A stretch of 26,182 bases of DNA from Candidatus Woesearchaeota archaeon (GTDB lineage Archaea > Nanobdellota > Nanobdellia > Woesearchaeales > GW2011-AR4), in the NCBI GenBank assembly GCA_013330825.1, contig DUHN01000002.1, positions 1 to 26,182 of the forward strand, in the 5' to 3' direction. Below the pieces are notes generated by a model, which saw only the letters and a list, made by a program, of their open reading frames with translations, ran no database searches and had not been told where the DNA came from. Shown piece after piece: positions 14,143-21,118 of the stretch (the stretch's first letter is position 1; the number at the start of each line of letters is the position of its first letter). The position numbers were made by a program, and so were the translations under genes.

Positions 14143-15213
14143 ATGCGCATGGACAGGAATCATCTCTCTCCGTCTGACTTCATCGGCGTGCAGGGGAAGG
14201 GCATCATCTCGTTCGGCTCCGGGCAGCCCGACCTCCCGCCGCCGGAGCTGGTGTACCGCATACTGCCCACATACAGGGACTTCAGGTACGGCACCGTGCA
14301 GGGGATGCCGAAGTTGAGGGAGGCGCTGGCACGGGAATACCCCCGGTCGGAAGCGGGCAATTTCGTGATAACCAACGGCGCATCCGAGGCCCTGGACCTC
14401 GCGCTGAGGGCGATAGGGAACAAGCCGGGAAAAAAGAAGTCCCTCCTGTTGCCGCGGCCGTACTATTATTCCTACCCGCCGCTGGCGCGCTATGCGGGCA
14501 TGAAGCCCGTGTACACCCAACTGGTCAACGGGAGGATCGACTTCGATGATTTCGAGGAGAAGGCGCACCAGTGCAGGGCGATGCTGATCAACTCCCCCTC
14601 CAATCCCACGGGAAGGGTCGAGGCCATCCCTACCCTGAGGAAAATCGAGAAAATAGCGTCTGATCTGGGAATCTATGTCATCTCGGACGAGGTCTACAAG
14701 GATCTCATCTATGTCAGGGAGAATTACCTGATACAGGGCCCGCATGTCGTCACCATAAACTCATTTTCAAAGACGTACGCGATGTGCGGCCTGCGGGTCG
14801 GCTATCTCTGGTCCCTCGACCGGGAGATGGTCAATGACATCATCGGGATGAAGAGCCATACGTCGATGAACACCAACATCCTCGGGCAGGAGATGGCCTA
14901 TGAGGCCACAAAGGTCCCGAAATCGCTGGTCAACAGCCAGATAAAAATATGGAGGGAGAGGCGCGATATCATCTACGACGGCCTCTCCGCGCTCGGCCTG
15001 GAATTGTGGAAGCCGGAAGGGGCGTTCTACGTGCTGCCGAAAGTCAGGCGCCCAAGGGATTTTGTCTGGAACATGCACAAAAAGTACAAGGTGATAACGT
15101 ACCTTGGCGAATGGTTCGGCGCCCCTGAGCGGGTGAGGTTCTCCTATGCGCTCGACAAGGAGAAGATAGAGGAAGGCCTCAAAAGGGTGAAGAAATACCT
15201 GGAGAGCGGCTGA
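14143..15213 (+). CDS. PLP-dependent class I/II aminotransferase (aspartate/alanine type)
   Basis: A fold-type I aminotransferase of 356 residues, somewhat short for the family (usually about 380-400). It moves an amino group between an amino acid and a 2-oxoacid using pyridoxal phosphate. Motifs in order: ISFGSGQPDLPPPE near the N-terminus, YGTVQGMPKLREALA, ITNGASEALDLAL for phosphate binding, LLPRPYYYSYP, NSPSNPTGR with the cofactor-binding Asn, ISDEVYKDLIY with the Asp that contacts the ring, and INSFSKTYAMCGLRVGY with the Schiff-base Lys. The C-terminal carboxylate-binding Arg is in RVRFSYALD. Substrate specificity cannot be read from the sequence. The ATG at 14149 is an alternative start. 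It converges on the PAC2 gene with 15 bases between them. Confidence 0.9.
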   Translation: MRMDRNHLSPSDFIGVQGKGIISFGSGQPDLPPPELVYRILPTYRDFRYGTVQGMPKLREALAREYPRSEAGNFVITNGASEALDLALRAIGNKPGKKKSLLLPRPYYYSYPPLARYAGMKPVYTQLVNGRIDFDDFEEKAHQCRAMLINSPSNPTGRVEAIPTLRKIEKIASDLGIYVISDEVYKDLIYVRENYLIQGPHVVTINSFSKTYAMCGLRVGYLWSLDREMVNDIIGMKSHTSMNTNILGQEMAYEATKVPKSLVNSQIKIWRERRDIIYDGLSALGLELWKPEGAFYVLPKVRRPRDFVWNMHKKYKVITYLGEWFGAPERVRFSYALDKEKIEEGLKRVKKYLESG

Positions 15214-15228
15214 TCAAAAATTGGAGAA

Positions 15229-16020
15229 TTACCCTATATAATTCACTTCCTGCCTACCCTTGACGAACGTGCCGGCTGCCGGCGCCTCGCCCATCTGCTC
15301 CACCCGCTTCAGCATCTCGGCCTCGATGTCCTTGATCTCCCTCTCGAGCTTTTTGAGGTTCAGCTTGAGTGCGAGTTTCCTGTCCAGCGCCTTGAGCATC
15401 TCCCTCGCTCCGGTGATGCCGAGGTACATGGGATGGCCGTAGGTCTCGGCAAGCAGGCAGGCCGCGCGGATGTCGTACTGCGCAGCCAGGCCCACAAGCA
15501 GCCCGGAAACGCCGACAATCGGGCCGACGACGCCGTACAGCGACCGCTCAACGGCATTGCCCATGTCCCTGCGGTACGCGTCCACGACCTGTTTGGAGTT
15601 GCCCGTGATGTACACCTTCGGCTTCTTCGGGATATCCGCGAGCCCGATGCCCCCCAACGTGATGATCTCCCTGACGCGGTGCCTCTTCAGGAGGTCGAGC
15701 AGGCTGTAGGTGAAGGCGTAGCATCCAGGCTCGTCGATGGGCTGGACGTCCCCTCCCATGAGCAGGATGTCGCGGCCTTTGGTTTTCTTGCGGAAGATCT
15801 CGATGGTGGGAAGCTCGACGAGGTTGTCTTCCGCGACGAAGACGGAGTGCGGGAACGAGGACGAGGTGATCTCATAGACTTTTTCCGCCTTGAGCTCGTC
15901 TATGACAAAATCAATGGCGACCTTGCCGACGTTGCCGATGCCCGGCAGCCCCTCGATGAAAAGGGGATTCGTGAGAGAAGAAAGTTTGCGTTTCTGCACC
16001 AGTCTCCAGGCATTTTGCAT
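15229..16020 (-). CDS. PAC2-family proteasome-assembly-chaperone-like protein
   Basis: A PAC2-family protein of 263 residues, homologous to the eukaryotic proteasome assembly chaperone PAC2. In archaea its role is not settled; an ATP-grasp partner or proteasome link has been suggested for relatives. The family signature NPLFIEGLPGIGNVGKVAIDF is at about residue 20, followed by EIITLGGIGL, SLYGVVGPIVGVSGLLVGLA and ACLLAETYGHP. A C-terminal coiled coil (about 215-250, KKLEREIKDIEAEMLKRVEQM) is typical of archaeal members. It is the last gene of the S27e - aIF2-alpha - Nop10 - PAC2 cluster, as in many archaea, but palindromic element A separates it from Nop10. The ATG at 16020 (MQNAWRLVQKRK) is preferred because upstream codons run into that element. 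Confidence 0.88.
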   Translation of the reverse strand: MQNAWRLVQKRKLSSLTNPLFIEGLPGIGNVGKVAIDFVIDELKAEKVYEITSSSFPHSVFVAEDNLVELPTIEIFRKKTKGRDILLMGGDVQPIDEPGCYAFTYSLLDLLKRHRVREIITLGGIGLADIPKKPKVYITGNSKQVVDAYRRDMGNAVERSLYGVVGPIVGVSGLLVGLAAQYDIRAACLLAETYGHPMYLGITGAREMLKALDRKLALKLNLKKLEREIKDIEAEMLKRVEQMGEAPAAGTFVKGRQEVNYIG

Positions 16021-16041
16021 GATGATCCACTCATTTGTTAC

Positions 16042-16185
16042 GGAGAACGCCTTGCTACGCAGGGTAGCGCCGACTCGCTCCTGCTGCGGCAATATCCATC
16101 GGCACTCCCGGGGGCTGTCCCCCTGCCGATTTGATGGCGGGGTCGATGATGGCGCTCGTAAATTGGCGCTACCCCGGCGTTGTCC
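16042..16185. repeat. Dispersed palindromic element, copy A
   Basis: This 144-bp non-coding element fills the Nop10-PAC2 gap. Outer arms: ggagaacgcc (16042-16051) with ggcgttgtcc (16176-16185). Inner arms: gggtagcgcc (16062-16071) with ggcgctaccc (16165-16174), 10 of 10. agcgccgactcg (16066-16077) and cccctgccgatttg (16120-16133) are identical in copy B. The outer word ggagaacgc is also the terminus of copy D. One end directly abuts the Nop10 stop codon and the other lies 21 bases from the PAC2 start, inside an otherwise tightly packed operon. Confidence 0.8.
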
Positions 16186-16347
16186 TCAAGGATTGCTTGC
16201 CAATCGCTTTGCCTTGCGCCTATATTCAGCATACAAGTCCTGCGGGCTGTATTTCGGCGGGCGCGGGCTTGTGGATCTCGCGCCGCAGGAGCATGCGTCC
16301 TTGAGCGTGTATTTCCGGCAATCGGGGCAGAACATCAGGCGCTTCAC
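16186..16347 (-). CDS. nop10: Ribosome biogenesis / H/ACA RNP protein Nop10
   Basis: Nop10, 53 residues, is part of the H/ACA ribonucleoprotein with Cbf5, Gar1 and L7Ae, which makes pseudouridine in rRNA. The protein reads VKRLMFCPDCRKYTLKD, then ACSCGARSTSP and RPPKYSPQDLYAEYRRKAKR. The FCPDC half of the zinc site is normal, and the PPKYSPxDxYxEYRR segment is the Cbf5-binding signature. The second half of the zinc site is CSC (C-x-C) instead of the usual CPxC, one residue shorter. The GTG start overlaps the aIF2-alpha stop (GTGA); the internal ATG at residue 5 would leave only one residue before CPDC. It is translationally coupled to aIF2-alpha. Confidence 0.9.
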   Translation of the reverse strand: MKRLMFCPDCRKYTLKDACSCGARSTSPRPPKYSPQDLYAEYRRKAKRLASNP

Positions 16348-17129
16348 GCCTCGGCCCTCTCGAATGCGGCGCTGCCGTGCGCCTTGTCCATGATTCCGGT
16401 GGCGCTGCCGATGAAGGCCTGCAGTATCTTCTCCGCGGACTTGTAATCGGGGGACTTGACGGAGATCCTGAATGTTCCGGAGCCGAGGTAGCGGATGTCG
16501 GCAGCGTCATTGACGGCCTTCAATCCCGCACGGAGCGCGTCCTTGACGACCTCCACGCCGTCGTGGGCGTAGCTCTGCAGCTTGAGCTTGCCCGTGATCT
16601 CCACTTCCGGCGGCTTCACGCGCTGCTTGACCACGTCCAGGAGTATCCTGCGCTCATTCTCTGACAGGGAAAGGGTGTCGATAGTCCGCTCGTCCTTCAC
16701 CACGTCCTGAAAAAACCCGTAGAGCGAGCCCGACGCCGCGATGGCCGGCCCGTATGCCTTGTTGAACAGGTCTTCCGGCTTCGTGCCGACGGTCTTGGCC
16801 ACGTGCTCGAGTATCTTCTCCGCGTTCTGCTGCTGCTTCAGGTCGGTAATCTTCTGGCGCTTCTGTATCTCGGTGACTCTCCTCAATGAGAGGTCGATGT
16901 GGCCGCGGTCAAGGTGCACCTTGAGGACCTTGCAGACCACTTTTTTCCCTTCGATGACGAAATCCCGGATGTTCCTGATCCTTCCCGGGGCGACTTCGGA
17001 GATGTGGATCATGCCGGTCTTGCCGTACTCGTCAATCTGCACGAAGACGGAATGGTACTGCACGCTCGTGACGGTGCACAGCACCAGTTCCCCATCCTCA
17101 GGGTAGCCTTCCTTTTTGAGGAGCGTCAT
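16344..17129 (-). CDS. eif2a: Translation initiation factor aIF2, alpha subunit
   Basis: aIF2-alpha, 261 residues, starting MTLLKKEGYPEDGELVLCTV. With the beta and gamma subunits it carries initiator methionyl-tRNA to the small ribosomal subunit. An S1/OB RNA-binding domain covers about 8-85 (VLCTVTSVQYHSVFVQIDEYG, GMIHISEVAPGRIRNIRDF, VDLxxGHIDLSLRRV pattern). A helical domain covers about 86-175 and an alpha-beta domain about 176-255 that contacts the gamma subunit and tRNA. Its ATG overlaps the S27e stop (ATGA) and its stop overlaps the Nop10 GTG, so the three genes are translationally coupled. It is the second gene of the conserved archaeal translation cluster. Confidence 0.95.
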   Translation of the reverse strand: MTLLKKEGYPEDGELVLCTVTSVQYHSVFVQIDEYGKTGMIHISEVAPGRIRNIRDFVIEGKKVVCKVLKVHLDRGHIDLSLRRVTEIQKRQKITDLKQQQNAEKILEHVAKTVGTKPEDLFNKAYGPAIAASGSLYGFFQDVVKDERTIDTLSLSENERRILLDVVKQRVKPPEVEITGKLKLQSYAHDGVEVVKDALRAGLKAVNDAADIRYLGSGTFRISVKSPDYKSAEKILQAFIGSATGIMDKAHGSAAFERAEA

Positions 17130-17308
17130 CCGAGAACTTCCAGAATCCTTGCCCTGACCCTGCTCTTCCCGCCGGTGGGGAAGGCGAGCTGCTTGCCGCA
17201 CACGAGGCAGTCCACCCCGGTCACGGTCTTGCCGAACATGATCTGCTCGTTCTTGCATTTCGGGCAGCGTATCTTGATGAACTTGCTCGTTGATTCGCGT
17301 CGTGCCAT
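17126..17308 (-). CDS. rps27e: Small ribosomal subunit protein eS27
   Basis: eS27, 60 residues, starting MARRESTSKFIKIRCPKC, is an archaeal/eukaryal ribosomal protein of the small subunit. It has the C4 zinc ribbon: CPKC at residues 15-18 and CLVC at about 34-37, with the family segment NEQIMFGKTVTGVDC between them. It is the first gene of its operon; the L44e gene that often precedes it in other archaea is not present here. The TATA at 17331-17338 is 27 bases from the ATG, giving a leaderless start. The frame is open upstream, but those residues do not belong to the family. Confidence 0.94.
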   Translation of the reverse strand: MARRESTSKFIKIRCPKCKNEQIMFGKTVTGVDCLVCGKQLAFPTGGKSRVRARILEVLG

Positions 17309-17330
17309 TGCATGGGGAATCCATCGTTGA

Positions 17331-17338
17331 TTTAAAAG
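17331..17338 (-). promoter_or_regulatory. TATA box for the S27e - aIF2-alpha - Nop10 operon
   Basis: The minus strand reads gccttttaaatca, centred 27 bases before the S27e ATG at 17308. Palindromic element B begins about 40 bases further upstream of the operon. Confidence 0.55.
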
Positions 17339-17379
17339 GCTTTTGATAGGCTGGGCACCGTTCAATCCCGCTTTGCCCG

Positions 17380-17530
17380 GGGCAGCGCCGACTCGGTCTT
17401 TGTTCCTTGGCTTCTCTATCGACACGTCCCCGTAGTCCACGCAGCGGATGCCGGAAACCCGCTTCCGAGGAGGGGCTTCCCCTGCCGATTTGCCGAGGAA
17501 ATCACTGCACCGCCCACAGTGGCGCTGCCC
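17380..17530. repeat. Dispersed palindromic element, copy B
   Basis: This 151-bp non-coding element has perfect 10-bp ends: gggcagcgcc (17380-17389) and ggcgctgccc (17521-17530). ttccttggc near 17403 also pairs approximately with gccgaggaa near 17492. A central hairpin cggaa/ttccg lies at 17452-17467. Bases 17427-17467 match copy C at 38 of 41 positions, and it shares agcgccgactcg and cccctgccgatttg with copy A. It lies between the end of the Lrp gene and the S27e promoter and fills most of the 256-base gene-free stretch. Confidence 0.82.
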
Positions 17531-17564
17531 TTCATTCTGAATGGTGCCGATAGAACGAAAAGAT

Positions 17565-17990
17565 TCACAACTCCTCTTTCAGCTTTGCCGTGCCGACCAT
17601 GGTGAGGGTGGCCTGGATCTCGGGATGCTCCTGGCGGAACTCGATGAGATAAGCGTTGAATTCCTTCACGTCGGCGAACTTGAGCTTGACGAGGAGGTCG
17701 TACTCGCCGGTGACGCCGTGCACTTCCTTGACGTGGGGGTCGCTGAGGATGCGCTGCGGCAGGTATTTCCTCGTCGAGCCCTTGATGAGCAGGAATGCGG
17801 CGAAGCTCTCCCCCACGGCATCGTCGCTCGTCTTGATGGTGAACTTCTCTATCGTGCCTTCCCGGAGAAGGCGCTGGATGCGCTGGTGCACCGTGCTGGG
17901 GCGTATGCCGGTGGATTTCGCGATGTCCTTGATGGGAGCGCGGGCATCTCTTCTCAGTTCATCGATGATGAGCTTGTCCTTGGCGTCCAT
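17565..17990 (-). CDS. Lrp/AsnC-family transcription regulator
   Basis: An Lrp/AsnC regulator of 141 residues, starting MDAKDKLIIDELRRDARAP. The N-terminal helix-turn-helix covers about 1-55, with IKDIAKSTGIRPSTVHQRIQRLLREGTIEKF as its DNA-binding core. The C-terminal RAM effector-binding domain covers about 65-138 (FAAFLLIKG, VKEVHGVTGEYDLLVKLKF, FRQEHPEIQATLTM). Such proteins form dimers to octamers and respond to amino acids. It is divergent from the adenosylhomocysteinase gene across an AT-rich region with direct repeats, so it may control itself and that gene; this is inference. A hairpin with a following T-run lies in its leader, just before the ATG. Confidence 0.93.
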   Translation of the reverse strand: MDAKDKLIIDELRRDARAPIKDIAKSTGIRPSTVHQRIQRLLREGTIEKFTIKTSDDAVGESFAAFLLIKGSTRKYLPQRILSDPHVKEVHGVTGEYDLLVKLKFADVKEFNAYLIEFRQEHPEIQATLTMVGTAKLKEEL

Positions 17991-17999
17991 GAAGGGGAA

Positions 18000-18037
18000 A
18001 AAGGCCCCCGTTGAAGAAAAACGTCTTCAGTTGGGGG
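18000..18037 (-). promoter_or_regulatory. Terminator-like hairpin in the Lrp gene leader
   Basis: On the minus strand ccccc (18033-18037) pairs with ggggg (18005-18009) and tgaaga (18024-18029) with tcttca (18012-18017), followed at once by cctttttcccc and, about a dozen bases on, the ATG at 17990. The layout resembles an attenuator. It could also mark the end of an RNA or simply be a protein-binding palindrome. Confidence 0.4.
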
Positions 18038-18059
18038 AGTGCCGGGAGCCTTTTTGGAG

Positions 18060-18369
18060 CCTATGTTTGAGTTTATATTTAAATATTTCTATTTTTATTG
18101 ATTATTTTCTTCTTTATTTTTGAATTTCAGTAAAATTTCTTTATTTTTCAAAAAAAATGGTATTTTTTCTATTTTATAGGTTCTTCTTGTTTTTTCATTT
18201 TTTATATGGAATATCATGAAGGAATAGTGCTGATTGGTACTATAAAAAATCCATTAAAAACTATAAAAATAATAAAAAATCCGTAAAATTCTTAAATTAT
18301 GGTAAAAAACATGGAATAATCTCATAAAAATATAAAAATAACCTTTTCAATACAGGGTAAGGTGATCAC
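18060..18369. promoter_or_regulatory. Very AT-rich divergent control region between the Lrp and SAH hydrolase genes
   Basis: About 300 bases of almost pure A/T lie in a GC-rich region. At the Lrp side the palindromic atatttaaatat (18076-18087) is a likely TATA, with transcription starting near 18050. At the other side tataaaaata (18331-18340) is the likely TATA for the gene at 18370, with ggtgat just before its ATG. Two direct repeats of ataaaaaatcc at 18242-18252 and 18272-18282 are 30 bases apart, about three helical turns, as expected of sites for an oligomeric regulator. No coding region is seen. Confidence 0.6.
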
Positions 18370-19629
18370 ATGGACAAAGGAGACCGGTACGAAGTCAAGG
18401 ACATGAAGCTCGCGGAGCAGGGCGTGCTCAACCTGGAGATCGCGGAGAGCAGGATGGGGGCCCTAATGAAGGTGAAGCAGCGCTTTGCCAAGGAGAAGCC
18501 GCTCAAGGGCGTGAAGATAGGCATGGCGCTGCACGTCACCAAGGAGACAGGTGTCTTGGTGCGCACCCTTATCGCAGGGGGGGCTGACGTGGCCATCACG
18601 GGCTGCAACCCGCTGTCCACCCAGGATGACGTCTCGGCTGCGCTGGCGAAGGAAGGCATCAGGGTATGGGCCTACAAGGGCGAGACCAAGGAGGACTACT
18701 ACCGGTACCTCAAGAACGTCATCGCGTTCGCGCCGCACATCACCATCGATGACGGCTGCGACCTGGTGTCGGAGATCCACAAGAACCATCCGCACCTCAT
18801 CAAGGACATCATCGCGGGCTGCGAGGAGACCACCACTGGCATCATCCGCCTGAAGGCCATGGAGAAAGACCACGCGCTGAAATACCCGATGATCGCGGTC
18901 AACAACAACAAGACCAAGCACCTGCTGGACAACTACTATGGCACGGGCCAGTCCACCCTGGACGGCATTTTGAGGGCCACGAACATCCTCTTCGCCGGCA
19001 AGAACGTCGTGGTGTGCGGCTACGGCAGCTGCGGGAAGGGAGTCGCGCTGCGGGCAAAAGGACTGGGCTCGAACGTCATCATCACGGAGGTGGACGCGTT
19101 CTCGGCCCTGCAGGCGGCCCTTGACGGCTATCGCGTGATGACAATCGCGGAAGCGGCGAAGGCAGGGGACATCTTCATCACGGTCACGGGCAACAAGAAC
19201 GTCATCGACGTGCAGCACATGAAGAGCATGAAATCAGGGACCGTACTGGCGAATGCCGGGCATTTCGACGCGGAGATCAACCTTGCCGGGCTGAGGAAAG
19301 AGGCAAAAGTGAGGCGCGTGCGGCCGTTCCTCGACGAGTACTCCATCAACGGGAGGAAGCTCTATGTCTGCGGGGAAGGGAGGCTCGTGAACCTGGCGGC
19401 GGCGGAAGGCCATCCGAGCGAGGTCATGGCGACGTCGTTCTGCGGCCAGGCACTGGCGTGCGAGTATGCGGCCAAACACAAGGGCATGATGAAGCCAGAA
19501 GTCATCGAGCTGCCGCCTGCCATCGATGACGAGATCGCGAACCTGCAGCTTGAGGCGATGGGCATCGCCTACGACAAGCTGACGGCGGAGCAGAAGAAAT
19601 ACCTCGAGAGCTGGGAAGAGGGGACGTAA
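18370..19629 (+). CDS. ahcY: Adenosylhomocysteinase (S-adenosyl-L-homocysteine hydrolase)
   Basis: SAH hydrolase, 419 residues, of archaeal length. It splits S-adenosylhomocysteine into adenosine and homocysteine using bound NAD and so removes the inhibitory product of methylation reactions. Motifs: MALHVTKETGVLVRTL, ITGCNPLSTQDDVSAAL, TIDDGCDLVSEIH, CEETTTGIIRLKAM, VNNNKTKHLLDNYYGTGQS with the active-site Lys and Asp-Asn, VVVCGYGSCGKGVALRAKG as the NAD-binding glycine-rich loop, and NAGHFDAEI. The C-terminus ends without the long KPxxYRY tail, as in other archaeal forms. The ATG at 18370 has ggtgat just upstream. A T-rich terminator follows. It faces the Lrp gene across the AT-rich control region. 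Confidence 0.96.
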   Translation: MDKGDRYEVKDMKLAEQGVLNLEIAESRMGALMKVKQRFAKEKPLKGVKIGMALHVTKETGVLVRTLIAGGADVAITGCNPLSTQDDVSAALAKEGIRVWAYKGETKEDYYRYLKNVIAFAPHITIDDGCDLVSEIHKNHPHLIKDIIAGCEETTTGIIRLKAMEKDHALKYPMIAVNNNKTKHLLDNYYGTGQSTLDGILRATNILFAGKNVVVCGYGSCGKGVALRAKGLGSNVIITEVDAFSALQAALDGYRVMTIAEAAKAGDIFITVTGNKNVIDVQHMKSMKSGTVLANAGHFDAEINLAGLRKEAKVRRVRPFLDEYSINGRKLYVCGEGRLVNLAAAEGHPSEVMATSFCGQALACEYAAKHKGMMKPEVIELPPAIDDEIANLQLEAMGIAYDKLTAEQKKYLESWEEGT

Positions 19630-19635
19630 TTCTCA

Positions 19636-19652
19636 TTTTCTTTTTCTTTTTT
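19636..19652 (+). terminator. T-rich terminator of the SAH hydrolase gene
   Basis: The tract ttttctttttcttttttgg begins 7 bases after the stop codon. It is the usual archaeal termination signal and ends this transcription unit before the pilin promoter. Confidence 0.6.
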
Positions 19653-19679
19653 GGTTCCGTGCGTCATTCTGAAGAAACA

Positions 19680-19687
19680 TTTAAATA
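19680..19687 (+). promoter_or_regulatory. TATA box for the surface-protein cluster
   Basis: tttaaata would place the transcription start near 19710. It lies after the in-frame ATG at 19659 and so rules that start out. GAGG at 19716-19719 sits 5 bases before the ATG at 19725. Confidence 0.5.
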
Positions 19688-19724
19688 CAAAGAAACGGCT
19701 TTTTGCCCTGGAAAAGAGGCCAGG

Positions 19725-20156
19725 ATGGGAATACATTCTTCACGCGCTACAATGAGGGCTCAGGTGAGCATGGAGTATCTCCTCATCGTCGGCTTCGTGT
19801 TTGCCGCGTTCATCCCCCTGTCCATCATCTTCTACACCTACACGCAGGGCTCGGCGCAGGAGATCGCGGCCGAGCAGCTCAGCCAGATCGCGAAGAAGGT
19901 CGTCGACGCCTCGGAGTCCGTCTATTACCAGGGGGCCCCTTCCCAGGTCACCCTGAGCGTCTACATGCCCTCGCAGCTCACCGGCGTGCTGTTCATCAAC
20001 AAGAACCTCATCCTGCAGTACGCGACCAAGGACGGCACGGCGGAGATCATCGAGACGTCCGCGGTCAACATCTCGGGCAGCATCCCCGCATCAAAGGGAA
20101 CGTACACCCTCACCATCAAGGCATTCGATGATTACGTCAACATTTCTTACCGGTGA
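19725..20156 (+). CDS. Class III-signal (type IV pilin-like) protein
   Basis: This 143-residue protein starts MGIHSSRATMRA, followed by QVSMEYLLIVGFVFAAFIPL. The QxSxExxxL pattern is the cleavage motif of archaeal pilins processed by an EppA-type prepilin peptidase after the Ala, leaving Gln at +1; the hydrophobic helix at about 19-40 would form the pilus core. The rest (VTLSVYMPSQLTGVLFINK, IKAFDDYVNISYR) is beta-rich and has NIS sequons. The ATG at 19725 has an upstream GAGG; the ATG at 19752, directly before AQVSMEYLL, is an alternative. It heads a plus-strand cluster of surface proteins. No pilus ATPase or platform gene is in the window. Confidence 0.8.
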   Translation: MGIHSSRATMRAQVSMEYLLIVGFVFAAFIPLSIIFYTYTQGSAQEIAAEQLSQIAKKVVDASESVYYQGAPSQVTLSVYMPSQLTGVLFINKNLILQYATKDGTAEIIETSAVNISGSIPASKGTYTLTIKAFDDYVNISYR

Positions 20157-20219
20157 GCGCGCCCTCCGGGAGGGAGCATTTCCCGCCCTGCACAGGCCAG
20201 CGCAACCGGGGACAACGGC

Positions 20220-20612
20220 ATGACGGCGCGCAAGGCACAAAGCTCATTCGAATTCGTGCTCCTCGTCGGGGCGGCATTCGCGGCAGCGATTATCTTCCTC
20301 TTCGCGTCCGCCGATGACATGAAGGACCTCATCTACAAGAGGGAGCACCTGTTCCTCAAGGAGCAGGGCGACCGGATAGCGCAGGAGATCTCGCTCGCGG
20401 TGCGTGTCGAGGACGGCTACCGGAGGAGCTTCCTCGTGCCGGAGAAAATCGACAACAAGGAATACGGCATCGTGATGTCCAACCGGACGCTGACGCTGAC
20501 CAGCGACCACACCACCTACATCCTCCGCGTCCCCCGCATCGAGGGCAGCGTCGCCAAGGGATGGAACAACATCACTAGGGAAGACGGCACCGTGAGGCTG
20601 AACAATGGGTAA
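20220..20612 (+). CDS. Second class III-signal pilin-like protein
   Basis: This 130-residue protein has the leader MTARKA, then QSSFEFVLLVGAAFAAAIIFLF. It again has the QxSxExxxL motif and a hydrophobic segment, so it is probably cut by the same prepilin peptidase as its neighbour. The remaining domain is charged (KEQGDRIAQEISLAVRVEDGY), then beta-rich (IVMSNRTLTLTSDHTTYILRV), with NRT and NIT sequons. Its stop overlaps the next gene by 8 bases. It is shorter than the first pilin and could be a minor pilin. Confidence 0.75.
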   Translation: MTARKAQSSFEFVLLVGAAFAAAIIFLFASADDMKDLIYKREHLFLKEQGDRIAQEISLAVRVEDGYRRSFLVPEKIDNKEYGIVMSNRTLTLTSDHTTYILRVPRIEGSVAKGWNNITREDGTVRLNNG

Positions 20613-21117
20613 GGGGGGGCAGGCATGGTATCTTGACCTGGTGGCCGGCATGCTCATCTTCATCATTGGCCTCGTGGCGTACTACCATGCCAACATCAAC
20701 ATCTCCCATGACGACATCGAGGGCTACGGCGACCTCCTCAGGAATGCGGACTCCATCGAGGCCATGCTCATGACGCCAGGCTACCCGGATGGCTGGAACG
20801 CGAGCACGGTGGAGCAGATCGGCGTCGTGGATGACCACCGCCTCAGGCCCGAGAACTGGGCCCGCTTCTCCGGGATTTCCTATAACCAGAGCAAGTCCAT
20901 CTTCGGGACCCCCTACGATTTCGCCGCATTCGTGGAGGAGATCAACGGCACGGTGGCCAATGTCAGCGGCGCGTGCGCGGTGGGGTATCCGTCGGTGATT
21001 GTGGGGTGCCAGAACATAGACATGGGGATGGTGAGCTACAAGAGCCTCGCGCGGAAGGAGCGCTACGCGTTCCATGACGGCCGCGTGGTCAAGCTCACCG
21101 TGTATCTCTGGAGATAG
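20605..21117 (+). CDS. Membrane-anchored surface protein, pilin-cluster type
   Basis: This 170-residue protein starts MGKGGQAWYLDLVAGMLIFIIG. The short basic-glycine N-terminus and hydrophobic helix at about 8-28 make an N-terminal anchor; GGQ resembles a class III site but lacks the full QxSxE motif. The outer part has several NxS/T sequons (NIS, NAS, NQS, NGT, NVS) and two cysteines (GACAVG and VGCQN), consistent with a surface location. It overlaps the previous gene by 8 bases and its stop is one base before the ATG of the VWA gene, so it is co-translated with both. No function is recognised. Confidence 0.7.
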   Translation: MGKGGQAWYLDLVAGMLIFIIGLVAYYHANINISHDDIEGYGDLLRNADSIEAMLMTPGYPDGWNASTVEQIGVVDDHRLRPENWARFSGISYNQSKSIFGTPYDFAAFVEEINGTVANVSGACAVGYPSVIVGCQNIDMGMVSYKSLARKERYAFHDGRVVKLTVYLWR

Positions 21118-21118
21118 C

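Noticed and set aside
18060..18369. The AT island as a replication origin
   Set aside because: No origin recognition box inverted repeats and no orc1/cdc6 gene lie beside it. Two divergent promoters explain much of the AT content.
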